Assembly (NCBI RefSeq): GCF_002419815.1
Contig: NZ_DIGV01000045.1
Span: 1 to 17,648, forward strand
Origin: Brevundimonas sp. UBA5713
GTDB taxonomy: Bacteria > Pseudomonadota > Alphaproteobacteria > Caulobacterales > Caulobacteraceae
DNA: 17,648 bases
Direction: 5' to 3'
Shown here: in pieces, positions 7,058 to 14,094 of the stretch
How positions within the stretch are numbered: position 1 is the first letter of the stretch
How the letters are laid out: each line of letters begins with the position of its first letter
Notes under the pieces: generated by a model
What the model saw: the letters and a program-made list of their open reading frames with translations, nothing else
What the model was told of the DNA's origin: nothing
Database searches by the model: none
Position numbers and translations under genes: made by a program

Positions 7058-7062
7058 ACACC

Positions 7063-7311
7063 ATGCTGACCTTCCAGAACATAGAGCCGCAACCGGTTGC
7101 AAAGGCACCGAGTAAACAGGCGCAACTGATCGCTCTGCTTGAGCAAGAGGGCGGGGCCACTATGAAGGCCATGACCCTTGCCACCGGCTGGCAGCCGCAC
7201 TCGGTTCGAGGCGCAATCGCCGGCGTACTGCGCAAGAAGGGCTATCTGGTCCAAAGTTACAAGCATGAGGGCACGCGTTACTGGTCCATCCAAACCGAGG
7301 CAGGCCAATGA
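7063..7311 (+). CDS. DUF3489 domain protein, small winged-helix-like
   Basis: 82 residues. The core SKQAQLIALLEQEGGATMKA followed by MTLATGWQPHSVRGAIAGVLRKKGY matches DUF3489, which looks like a helix-turn-helix or winged-helix DNA-binding fold, followed by a short beta strand pair (LVQSYKHEGTRYWSI). It is the first gene of a three-gene set typical of alphaproteobacterial islands: DUF3489, DUF2924, serine recombinase. It overlaps the next gene by 4 bases (ATGA). It may be a recombination directionality factor or operon regulator; this is inference from position and fold. Confidence 0.85.
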   Translation: MLTFQNIEPQPVAKAPSKQAQLIALLEQEGGATMKAMTLATGWQPHSVRGAIAGVLRKKGYLVQSYKHEGTRYWSIQTEAGQ

Positions 7312-7727
7312 ACGAGATCAAGGCCTTGGTCGCGGCGGTGGCAAGCATGACTCTGGAAGAGGTGCGCTACGTTTGGCGCGAGCGGTTTGGCGAGCCGCCG
7401 GCCTTGCGATCGACCGATCTGATGAGAAGGGCGCTGGCTGACCGGTTGCAGCAGGAGAGTTCATCGCATCCGTTGGACAAGCGTTTGGCGCAACTGGCGG
7501 CTCGGCACCGGACAGGCTCCAAGCCCACCGTGGTGGCTCACAGCTTCAAGACCGGCTCGCTGCTCCAGCGCGAATGGCAGGGCGAGCGCTATCAGGTCGA
7601 GGTAGTGGAGGGCGGCTATATCTGGAAGGGGCGAAGCTACAAGAGCCTGTCAGCCATTGCCCGTGAGATCACCGGCTCGCGCTGGAACGGGCCGCGCTTC
7701 TTTGGACTGCGTGAGGATCAAGCCTGA
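7308..7727 (+). CDS. DUF2924 domain protein
   Basis: 139 residues, full length for DUF2924. The N-terminal part is helical (VAAVASMTLEEVRYVWRERF, GEPPALRSTDLMRRALADRLQ). The C-terminal part has the characteristic strand-rich segment KTGSLLQREWQGERYQVEVV, then GGYIWKGRSYKSLSAIAREI and TGSRWNGPRFFGL. This C-terminal half resembles domains that may bind DNA or protein in recombinase operons. It is sandwiched by overlaps with DUF3489 (4 bases) and the recombinase (TGATG, 1 base), so the three products are made together and probably act in one transfer reaction. The biochemical function is not established. Confidence 0.88.
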   Translation: MNEIKALVAAVASMTLEEVRYVWRERFGEPPALRSTDLMRRALADRLQQESSSHPLDKRLAQLAARHRTGSKPTVVAHSFKTGSLLQREWQGERYQVEVVEGGYIWKGRSYKSLSAIAREITGSRWNGPRFFGLREDQA

Positions 7728-9337
7728 TGCAGACCAAGACCATCCGCTGCGCCATCTATACCCGCAAGAGCACCGAAGAGGGCTTAGAGCAGGATTACAA
7801 CTCCCTGCATGCCCAGCGCGATGCCTGCGCCGCCTATATTCTCTCGCAAGCGGGCGAAGGCTGGAGCCTGTCGCCCGAGATCTATGATGATGGGGGCTAT
7901 TCGGGCGGGACGATGGAGCGTCCGGCCCTCAAGCGGCTGATGGCGGACATTGAGGCCAAGAAGATCGATGTGGTAGTGGTCTATAAGGTCGATCGCCTGA
8001 CCCGCTCATTGGCCGACTTCTCTAAAATTGTGGAAGTGCTGGATCGTACCGGCTCCAGCTTTGTCAGCATTACCCAGGCCTTTAACACCACCACCTCCAT
8101 GGGCAGGCTGACGCTGAACGTTCTTCTGTCCTTTGCCCAGTTCGAGCGCGAAGTGACCGGAGAGCGGATCCGCGACAAGATCACCGCCTCCAAGAAGAAG
8201 GGGCTGTGGATGGGAGGCACGCCACTGCTTGGCTATGACCCCGACGGGCGCACCTTAAAGATCAACGAACAAGAAGCCGATGCCGTGCGCTGGATGTTTG
8301 CCCGCTATCTGGAGGTGAAGTCGGTACACCAGATGGTCAAGGATGCATCGGCTAAGGGCATCTGCGCCAAGCGCTGGGTTAATCGCCATGAGGTTGAGAC
8401 CGGTGGCGGGCCGTTGCAGCGCGGAGCGATCTACTACCTGCTACGTAATCGCACCTATATTGGCGAGATCCCGCACAAGGACGAATCCTATCCCGGTCAA
8501 CACGAGGCGATCATCTCACGCGAGACCTTTGATTCGGTGCAAGCCTTGCTGGATGAAACCCGCCGTACCCGAAAGCCGGGCAAGGCGCGGCCCGCTCATA
8601 CGGGCGCACCGTTGTGCGGACTGATCTTTGATAGTGCCGGGCAGGTGATGTCGCCGGTCAATGCTAGCCGCAAGGGCGGAGCCACCTACAGGTATTATGT
8701 CTCAACGGCGGTTCAGAAGGGGCGCAAGTCTGAAGCCGGTGTGCATCCACGCGTGTCTGCACCGGTGATCGAAGAAGCCGTTCACAAGGCGGTGGCTCCC
8801 TTGCTGGAGACCAACACATCTCCAACCTGGGATCAGGTGCGAGATGTGATTGACCGCATCGAGGTGCAGCGCGAGGGGCTGAAGATCAGGCTGGATCCGG
8901 CACGCCTTACCGAATGCCCCATCAGCGATGCGGGAAAGATGCGATTGGCGCAACTGGATCAGGAGCAAAACCAGCCGGTGATTCTCTGTCCGATCCAGAT
9001 CACCAAACGCGGTGGACTGACGGTGCTGGGTCCCAATGGCACGGATGCCATCATCAAGCGCAATCTGGACCCGGCGCTCAGTTCGGCACTGGTCAGGGCT
9101 GAGGCCTGGAAGCGCAAACTTTTGAGCGGCGAGGTGACGCGTTTAGAAGACCTGGCCCGCGCTGAAGACATCAACTCGACCTATGCCACGCGCATGCTTC
9201 GGGTGGCTTTCCTGGCTCCGGAGATCAAGGCGAAGATCCTTGAGGGCGTGAGCGACGAGCATCTGACTTTGCAGAACATCATGAGGCAGGATGTTCCGCT
9301 GGATTGGGATGATCAGCGAGCTCTGTTTATGGGCTGA
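7727..9337 (+). CDS. Large serine recombinase (site-specific integrase/excisionase)
   Basis: 536 residues. The N-terminal resolvase domain (about 7-155) has the catalytic serine in YTRKSTEE (Ser15), then YSGGTMERPALKRLMADIE and VVVVYKVDRLTRSLADF with the conserved arginines, and the long E-helix ending in REVTGERIRDKI. The Recombinase domain follows (about 170-285: GTPLLGYDPDGRTLKINEQE, then RWMFARYLE, and ISRETFDSVQALLDE). The segment that is a zinc ribbon in other members reads LCGLIFDSAGQVMSPVNASR and lacks the usual CxxC pairs, as in many proteobacterial members. It should catalyse integration and excision of the island through a 2-bp staggered cut with a serine-DNA intermediate. The attachment sites are not identifiable from this window alone. 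Confidence 0.93.
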   Translation: MQTKTIRCAIYTRKSTEEGLEQDYNSLHAQRDACAAYILSQAGEGWSLSPEIYDDGGYSGGTMERPALKRLMADIEAKKIDVVVVYKVDRLTRSLADFSKIVEVLDRTGSSFVSITQAFNTTTSMGRLTLNVLLSFAQFEREVTGERIRDKITASKKKGLWMGGTPLLGYDPDGRTLKINEQEADAVRWMFARYLEVKSVHQMVKDASAKGICAKRWVNRHEVETGGGPLQRGAIYYLLRNRTYIGEIPHKDESYPGQHEAIISRETFDSVQALLDETRRTRKPGKARPAHTGAPLCGLIFDSAGQVMSPVNASRKGGATYRYYVSTAVQKGRKSEAGVHPRVSAPVIEEAVHKAVAPLLETNTSPTWDQVRDVIDRIEVQREGLKIRLDPARLTECPISDAGKMRLAQLDQEQNQPVILCPIQITKRGGLTVLGPNGTDAIIKRNLDPALSSALVRAEAWKRKLLSGEVTRLEDLARAEDINSTYATRMLRVAFLAPEIKAKILEGVSDEHLTLQNIMRQDVPLDWDDQRALFMG

Positions 9338-9371
9338 TCTTCTCCCTGTTATCGTGATTTAAATCCCTGAT

Positions 9372-9402
9372 ACGGCCGATTTATTCACTGCTCGGCCGTT
9401 TT
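9372..9402 (+). terminator. Intrinsic terminator of the recombinase operon
   Basis: Stem ACGGCCGA (9372-9379) with TCGGCCGT (9392-9399), a 12-base loop, then TTT-A-TTTT. It lies 35 bases after the recombinase stop. Confidence 0.8.
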
Positions 9403-9446
9403 ATTTTCCCTGTTAATTTGTAAGGGAAATGAGCTGCTGCACTATG

Positions 9447-9471
9447 AAAAGCCCCGCTACGGCGGGGTTTT
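9447..9471. terminator. Bidirectional intrinsic terminator
   Basis: AAAAGCCCCGC-TACG-GCGGGGTTTT: a 6-bp GC stem (9452-9457 with 9462-9467) flanked by an A-run and a T-run, so it can stop transcription from either side. It insulates the island from tRNA-Ser transcription and the reverse. Confidence 0.8.
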
Positions 9472-9531
9472 CTCTGTTTGGCGTCAGGCTCAAAATACCA
9501 AAACACAGGCGATATTCCCTGTTATTCCCTG

Positions 9532-9603
9532 TTAACAGGCAAAGGACACGCCAAACCCTAGCGCCGCTAAGCAAACGGAGACGAGCAGGAGAATGAGGGG
9601 CAT
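9532..9603 (-). CDS. Candidate 23-residue hydrophobic peptide, or truncated start of a membrane protein
   Basis: From the ATG at 9603 the minus strand encodes a single hydrophobic segment (MPLILLLVSVCLAALGFGVS and three more residues), ending at a TAA inside the palindrome at 9528-9539. It lies downstream of tRNA-Ser on the same strand. No strong ribosome-binding site is visible. It could be a small membrane peptide, or the first codons of a chromosomal gene cut by the island, or chance. Confidence 0.2.
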   Translation of the reverse strand: MPLILLLVSVCLAALGFGVSFAC

Positions 9604-9616
9604 ATCTGCGCCATCA

Positions 9617-9713
9617 GCCGTCTCTGGAGACGGCAAATAGCCCGAAAGGGCTGTGCAAGTATCGGTAATGTCGGGGGTATTTGCGGGCGACCCGCATAGC
9701 CCGCGTTAGCGGG
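9617..9713. other. Row of four small hairpins downstream of tRNA-Ser
   Basis: GCCGTCTC-TG-GAGACGGC (9617-9634); AGCCC-GAAA-GGGCT (9639-9652, a GNRA-type loop on the plus strand); TGCGGG-CGA-CCCGCA (9682-9696); CCCGC-GTTA-GCGGG (9700-9713). They lie just 3' of the tRNA on its own strand and could help 3' end formation, although none has a T-tail. Confidence 0.5.
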
Positions 9714-9721
9714 TGAATAGA

Positions 9722-9811
9722 TGGCGGACAGAGAGGGATTCGAACCCTCGATAGAGTTGCCCCTATACACGCGTTCCAGGCGTGCGCCTTCAACCACTCG
9801 GCCACCTGTCC
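9722..9811 (-). tRNA. tRNA-Ser (anticodon GGA)
   Basis: Read on the minus strand the gene starts GGACAGGTGGCCGAGTGG and ends TCTGTCCGCCA with an encoded CCA. The acceptor stem GGACAG/CTGTCC is perfect. The anticodon loop CTGGAAC gives GGA, which reads serine UCC/UCU. The long variable arm (ATAGGGGCAACTCTAT) is typical of class II tRNA-Ser, and the T-arm GAGGGTTCGAATCCCTC is intact. Its 3' end faces the recombinase island. I see no second copy of the 3' end in the window that would mark an attachment duplication. Confidence 0.97.
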
Positions 9812-9896
9812 TAATCCACCGTGTGTCCGGATGCGTCCGGAGCGGATTCGCCGGGAGCGGTCCGGCGAGAGGGCGCTGATTAAATCATCACTGACG

Positions 9897-9914
9897 GATG
9901 GGCAAGCGCCCATC
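9897..9914 (+). promoter_or_regulatory. Hairpin between tRNA-Ser and msrA
   Basis: GATGGGC-AAGC-GCCCATC is a 7-bp perfect stem about 45 bases before the msrA start. It could be an operator or leader hairpin for msrA. Function is not shown by the sequence. Confidence 0.3.
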
Positions 9915-9958
9915 GACGCTCCATATGATATTCTGACAAAAGATTTTGGAGTCCCGCC

Positions 9959-10609
9959 ATGTTGTTGAAAAAAGCCGACACCTTGCCGACGCAGGCCGAA
10001 GCCTTGCCGGGTCGCGCGCAGGTCATGCCCACGGACGAGACGCACCATGTGCTCGGCACCCCGCTCAAGGGGCCGTGGCCGCAAGGTATGGAAGTGGCCG
10101 TGTTCGGCATGGGCTGCTTCTGGGGCGTGGAGCGCGTGTTCTGGCAGCTGGACGGCGTCTATTCGACGGCGGCGGGTTATGCGGGCGGTATCACGCCCAA
10201 TCCGACCTATGAGGAAGTCTGCACCGGTCGCACCGGCCACACCGAGGTGGTTCAGGTGGTGTTTGACACCGCCAAGACCTCCTATGCCGATCTGCTAAAG
10301 GCCTTCTGGGAGAACCACGACCCGACGCAGGGCATGCGTCAGGGCAATGACGTGGGCACCCAGTACCGCTCGGCCATCTACTATCAGAACGAGGCCCAAA
10401 GGGCCGAAGCCGAAGCCTCCAAGGCCGCCTATCAGCAAGCGTTGAGCGAAGCAGGTCGTGGCGAGATCACCACCGAAATCCTCGAAGCGCCCGAGTTCTA
10501 TTATGCCGAGGGCTATCATCAGGGTTATCTGGCCAAGAACCCGGCGGGCTATTGCGGCATCGGCGGCACCGGTGTGGTGTGCCCGATCGGTCTGGGCGTG
10601 AACGCCTAA
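9959..10609 (+). CDS. msrA: Peptide-methionine (S)-S-oxide reductase
   Basis: 216 residues, the long form close to E. coli MsrA. The catalytic motif FGMGCFWGVE places the nucleophile at Cys53. The body has GYAGG, the invariant GHTEVVQVVFD, and GNDVGTQYRSAIYY. Two resolving cysteines lie in GYCGIGGTGVVCP (Cys199, Cys208). It reduces the S-epimer of methionine sulfoxide in proteins using thioredoxin. A GGAG ribosome-binding site precedes the ATG by about 10 bases. No signal peptide is seen, so it is cytoplasmic. It is followed 26 bases later by a MmcQ/YjbR gene on the same strand, probably in one transcript. Confidence 0.96.
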   Translation: MLLKKADTLPTQAEALPGRAQVMPTDETHHVLGTPLKGPWPQGMEVAVFGMGCFWGVERVFWQLDGVYSTAAGYAGGITPNPTYEEVCTGRTGHTEVVQVVFDTAKTSYADLLKAFWENHDPTQGMRQGNDVGTQYRSAIYYQNEAQRAEAEASKAAYQQALSEAGRGEITTEILEAPEFYYAEGYHQGYLAKNPAGYCGIGGTGVVCPIGLGVNA

Positions 10610-10635
10610 GCCTGAGAAACCCAAGGGGGCGGGCC

Positions 10636-10980
10636 ATGACGTTAAAGGATGTCGAACGCTATTGCCTGTCGCTGAAGGCGGCGGTGGCCGAGCGTCCGTT
10701 TGGCCCGTCCCTGTTGGTGTTCAAGGTCGGCGGCAAGATCTTTGCCCTGCTGAACGAGACCGAAGCCAATGTCTCGTTCAAGGCCTCCGACATTGCCAAT
10801 GAGCTGTTGCGCGAGCAGGGCAGGGCGCGCCGTGCGCCCTATCTGCCGCGCGGTGGCTGGCTGAATGTCGAACATTTGGACGGCTGGGATCAGGACGAAC
10901 TGAACGACCTGATCCTGTGGTCCTACCAACGCGTGTCGGCCAGCTTGACCCGACAAGCGCGCAAAGACCTCGGCCTCTAA
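10636..10980 (+). CDS. MmcQ/YjbR family protein
   Basis: 114 residues. The sequence LSLKAAVAERPFGPSLLVFK, then VGGKIFALLNE, SFKASDIANELLREQ and APYLPRGGWLNVEHLDGW matches the MmcQ/YjbR family (CyaY-like fold). These proteins are small, often annotated as DNA-binding, with no settled function. The ATG at 10636 has AAGGGGG upstream; longer frames start inside msrA and are unlikely. It ends 6 bases from the end of the convergent lipoprotein gene, with no room for a terminator between them. Confidence 0.9.
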   Translation: MTLKDVERYCLSLKAAVAERPFGPSLLVFKVGGKIFALLNETEANVSFKASDIANELLREQGRARRAPYLPRGGWLNVEHLDGWDQDELNDLILWSYQRVSASLTRQARKDLGL

Positions 10981-10986
10981 AGCGCC

Positions 10987-11535
10987 TTAGCGACAGGTCT
11001 GCGCGAACTGGCTGGCGGCCAGCTTTGTGCCCTCGTGCGGGACCAGAGCGTTCCACGTCTTTCCGGTGCGCACCGCCACCCATCCGGCTGCCTCCATAGC
11101 GCTGAACAGCGGATCGCTGGCATCGATATGGGTTTCCATACGGTGGGTGCCGGTCAGGCCATCCAGATCATTCTGGGCCGAAAAACTGCGGTGCGCGCGA
11201 TCTGTAGCGAACTGGAGGGTCCTTTGACGGGCATCTTCGGCGGCCACGCTAACGCGCACTTTTCCGGTACCGCGCAGGCAATCCATGATCAGAGGCGCAT
11301 CGTCCGAGTTCTGCACGCCAAAGGCCAGCACCGGCTCGTCCTCGCTCAGATCCATGACCCAGTCATAGTTGGCCTGAACCTGACGCGGGCCGTCATAGAA
11401 CTCATCGCGCGGCGCGGGGCTGATGGTTGCACAGGCCGACAGCAGGCTAAGGGTGCCGATCATCGTCGTAAGGCTCAACAGACGCGCACGCAGGGAGGAA
11501 AGCGGCGAAGACGGTCTGGAAACGGTTGCGGTCAC
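10987..11535 (-). CDS. Lipoprotein of unknown function
   Basis: 182 residues from a GTG start at 11535 with GAGG eight bases upstream. The N-terminus RARLLSLTTMIGTLSLLSAC is a lipoprotein signal with the lipobox LSAC (Cys35). An internal Met25 would leave too short a signal, which supports the GTG. The mature part has cysteines in MDCLRGTG and at the last but one residue (QTCR) that could pair. There is no domain I recognise. It is convergent with the MmcQ/YjbR gene and transcribed in the same direction as flgH, but 229 bases beyond it. Confidence 0.8.
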   Translation of the reverse strand: MTATVSRPSSPLSSLRARLLSLTTMIGTLSLLSACATISPAPRDEFYDGPRQVQANYDWVMDLSEDEPVLAFGVQNSDDAPLIMDCLRGTGKVRVSVAAEDARQRTLQFATDRAHRSFSAQNDLDGLTGTHRMETHIDASDPLFSAMEAAGWVAVRTGKTWNALVPHEGTKLAASQFAQTCR

Positions 11536-11763
11536 GGTACAGGCCTCTCAAGCGGGGATGGCACTAAAATCGTCACTTCGGACGACAGTGATACACCGGT
11601 TTGTCCGGTTCGGGGCAATTTCACGGCCCGAAAGCCTTTGAATCGCATCCAATCGTAACAGGCGGCAGTGTGTAGCGGGCGGCAGTATTGGCGCGCACGA
11701 CCGCGGGGCGGCAAGTTTGACCTACCTGCCGCCGCCGCCTTTCAAGTTGTGCCGCCCGAAGGA

Positions 11764-12477
11764 TCAGAACGGGCTGAAACGCTCCACCAGCGACTGGGCC
11801 GCCGGCGTGTTTTGCATGCGCGACACGTCTCCACGGCCACCATAGGAGATGCGCGCTTCGGCGATCTGGGTGTGGGCGATGGTGTTGGCGCTGGAAATGT
11901 CTTCGGGGCGGACGATGCCCGCGACGGTCAGTTCGCGCAGTTCGCGGTTGGTGCGCACTTCCTGACGCCCCTGAATGACAAGGTTTCCGTTCGGCATCAC
12001 GGCGGTGATCACGGCGGCGATGGTCAGGTTTACCCGCTCCGAGCGGCTGATATTGCCCGAACCATTGGCCGAGAACTCGCCTTCGGTGCCGATCATATTG
12101 GCCGCGTCAAACCCGCCGGGGAACGCCTTGCCGAGGCTGTTTTCCAAGCCGAAGAAGTTGGTCACGCCGCCCGATGCGCTGTTGGAACGCGAGCGGTTGG
12201 TGCTGTTCTGGGTCTGGGCGCGGTCGTTGATGTCGATGTTGACGGTCAGGATATCGCCCACGCGGCGGGCGCGCTGGTCGCCAAAGAAGCTGCGCGATCC
12301 GGTGCGCCACAGGCTGTTGGCCGAGGCGGGGCTGGCCTCGGGCAGATAGGCCTGCTCCACAGGGGCCAACTGCGCCGGATACATGACGGGGGCCAGCTCC
12401 GGCCCTTTCAGCACTTCGGTCGCGGTCGAACAGGCGGCCAGAGGAACAAAGGCGGCGAGGATCAGAAGTTTACGCAT
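11764..12477 (-). CDS. flgH: Flagellar L-ring protein FlgH
   Basis: About 237 residues from the ATG at 12477. A TTG 21 bases upstream overlaps the flgA stop and is unlikely. The signal MRKLLILAAFVPLAAC carries the lipobox LAAC (Cys16). Diagnostic FlgH segments are SLWRTGSRSFFGDQRARRVG, DILTVNIDINDRAQT, GNLVIQGRQEVRTNRELREL and VAGIVRPEDISSANTI, plus the C-terminal ARISYGGRG. FlgH is a lipoprotein that forms the L-ring in the outer membrane around the rod. It is the last gene of the leftward flgF-flgG-flgA-flgH operon. Confidence 0.96.
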   Translation of the reverse strand: MRKLLILAAFVPLAACSTATEVLKGPELAPVMYPAQLAPVEQAYLPEASPASANSLWRTGSRSFFGDQRARRVGDILTVNIDINDRAQTQNSTNRSRSNSASGGVTNFFGLENSLGKAFPGGFDAANMIGTEGEFSANGSGNISRSERVNLTIAAVITAVMPNGNLVIQGRQEVRTNRELRELTVAGIVRPEDISSANTIAHTQIAEARISYGGRGDVSRMQNTPAAQSLVERFSPF

Positions 12478-12494
12478 GGGACGGTCTTTCTGGC

Positions 12495-13280
12495 TCAACG
12501 GCTGGCAAATTGGTTGGAACGGGATTGGCGGCTGGCCTGCGCGGCAGGACCGGCCAGGGCACGGCCCTCGGCCACGGCGACCGCCTCGATCAGTCGGCCC
12601 GATTGCAGGTTCAGAATGCTGACCGGCTCGCCCAGGGCGGCATTGCGCTGGGCGCGGCCCGTGATGGTCAGTTCGATGCCGCCGACCTGATACAGCACCT
12701 CGACCATGTCATTGCGGGCGATCACTTGCGGCGCAGCCAGATCGCGGCTGTTCAGCACCTGACCGGCGCGCATCGGGCGGCGGGCCGACAGGCCGATGAT
12801 GTCATTGGCATCTTGCGGGGCCGAGACGGGGGCCTGATGGGCCTGAACCGTGGTCCATTCAACGTCGTCCGGACCAACGATTTCGCCGGTGGCCAGATTG
12901 CGCGTCAGGGCCAGAGCTTCCACCGTGGCGGCGCTACGGCTGGCGGTGGTCAGGCTGTTGGCGACGGGGGCGGCGGCCCCTTGGCGCACCACAATGCGGC
13001 GAAGGCCGGTGGCATTGTCCCACACCAGTCCGGCGCGGCGGGCGGTGATCTGGACTTGGGCGGCATCCAGTACCGCCGTGGTTCCTGCGCGGCGACCGAC
13101 CACCACGCTTGCGGCTGATCCGGCCCCGTCGAACAGTTCGCCCAGAGTGATCTGGCCGTCGTCGTCGGTGGGCTGGGCCTTCAGGGAAACGGTGCCCGCC
13201 TCGGCCTGCGTGGCCAGAGCCGAGGCCGCAAGGGCCGCAACCCCCAGAAGAACCGTCGCCGTGGTGATCAGCTTTTTCAT
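12495..13280 (-). CDS. flgA: Flagellar basal-body P-ring assembly chaperone FlgA
   Basis: 261 residues. Residues 1-28 are a Sec signal peptide (KKLITTATVLLGVAALAA). The C-terminal half carries an SAF-type domain (ALTRNLATGEIVGPDDVEWT, then ARRPMRAGQVLNSRDLAAPQ and VIARNDMVEVLYQVGGIELT), typical of FlgA, and ends with the GEPVSILNLQSGRLIEAVAV strand segment. FlgA is a periplasmic chaperone that allows FlgI to form the P-ring. It lies 10 bases after flgG and just before flgH, so it is expressed with the rod and L-ring genes. Confidence 0.94.
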   Translation of the reverse strand: MKKLITTATVLLGVAALAASALATQAEAGTVSLKAQPTDDDGQITLGELFDGAGSAASVVVGRRAGTTAVLDAAQVQITARRAGLVWDNATGLRRIVVRQGAAAPVANSLTTASRSAATVEALALTRNLATGEIVGPDDVEWTTVQAHQAPVSAPQDANDIIGLSARRPMRAGQVLNSRDLAAPQVIARNDMVEVLYQVGGIELTITGRAQRNAALGEPVSILNLQSGRLIEAVAVAEGRALAGPAAQASRQSRSNQFASR

Positions 13281-13290
13281 GATCCGGCCC

Positions 13291-14079
<789 letters not shown>

Positions 14080-14094
14080 TCCTCAGTCCCTTCC

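Larger units (their letters stand above)
6745..7062. other. Divergent intergenic region of the island (about 318 bases)
   Basis: This stretch separates the leftward methyltransferase-terminase operon from the rightward recombinase operon. Both promoters must lie here or upstream, but I cannot place confident -35/-10 boxes. It holds a possible small ORF (6816-6953) and, in its last 100 bases, three consecutive hairpins ending at the ribosome-binding site of the DUF3489 gene. Confidence 0.6.
9343..9539 (+). repeat. Cluster of TCCCTGTTA motifs with a terminal palindrome
   Basis: Exact copies of TCCCTGTTA occur at 9343-9351, 9407-9415, 9516-9524 and 9526-9534, and a one-mismatch copy TCCCTGATA at 9364-9372. 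The last two are in tandem with a 10-bp period, one helical turn, and the last runs into the perfect palindrome CCTGTTAACAGG (9528-9539). An inverted partial copy AGGGAAA is at 9423-9429. The spacing and polarity look like a protein-binding array at the end of the element. Confidence 0.75.
9341..9721. other. Non-coding right end of the island and tRNA-Ser 3' flank (about 380 bases)
   Basis: This stretch holds two terminators, five TCCCTGTTA-type repeats, a 12-bp palindrome and then a run of small hairpins up to the tRNA gene. I see no ordinary protein gene in it. A 23-codon hydrophobic frame on the minus strand is listed separately. The AT-rich, repeat-bearing part (9341-9540) differs from the GC-rich hairpin part (9600-9721), so the island border probably lies between them. 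Confidence 0.6.

Noticed and set aside
9343..9539. CRISPR array
   Set aside because: The repeats are only 9 bases long, irregularly spaced (0-100 bases) and partly tandem without spacer-sized gaps, and no cas gene is present.
9722..9749. tRNA-Ser 3' end as an attachment-site core for the island
   Set aside because: I looked for a second copy of the 3' acceptor and T-arm sequence near the presumed left border (2069-3400) and near 339-403 and found none.
9614..10240. Minus-strand frame of 208 codons covering the tRNA-Ser region
   Set aside because: It runs through the whole tRNA-Ser gene and is antisense to the start of msrA, so it is not a gene.
10552..10635. Upstream extension of the MmcQ/YjbR gene into msrA
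   Set aside because: The extension overlaps the conserved C-terminus of MsrA, while the ATG at 10636 has its own ribosome-binding site and begins at the family's normal start.
11661..11733. GGCGGCA repeats and hairpin 3' of flgH as a terminator
   Set aside because: GGCGGCA/TGCCGCC (11707-11713 with 11727-11733) can pair, but there is no T-run on either strand and the area is generally GC-repeat-rich. It is too weak to list as a terminator.
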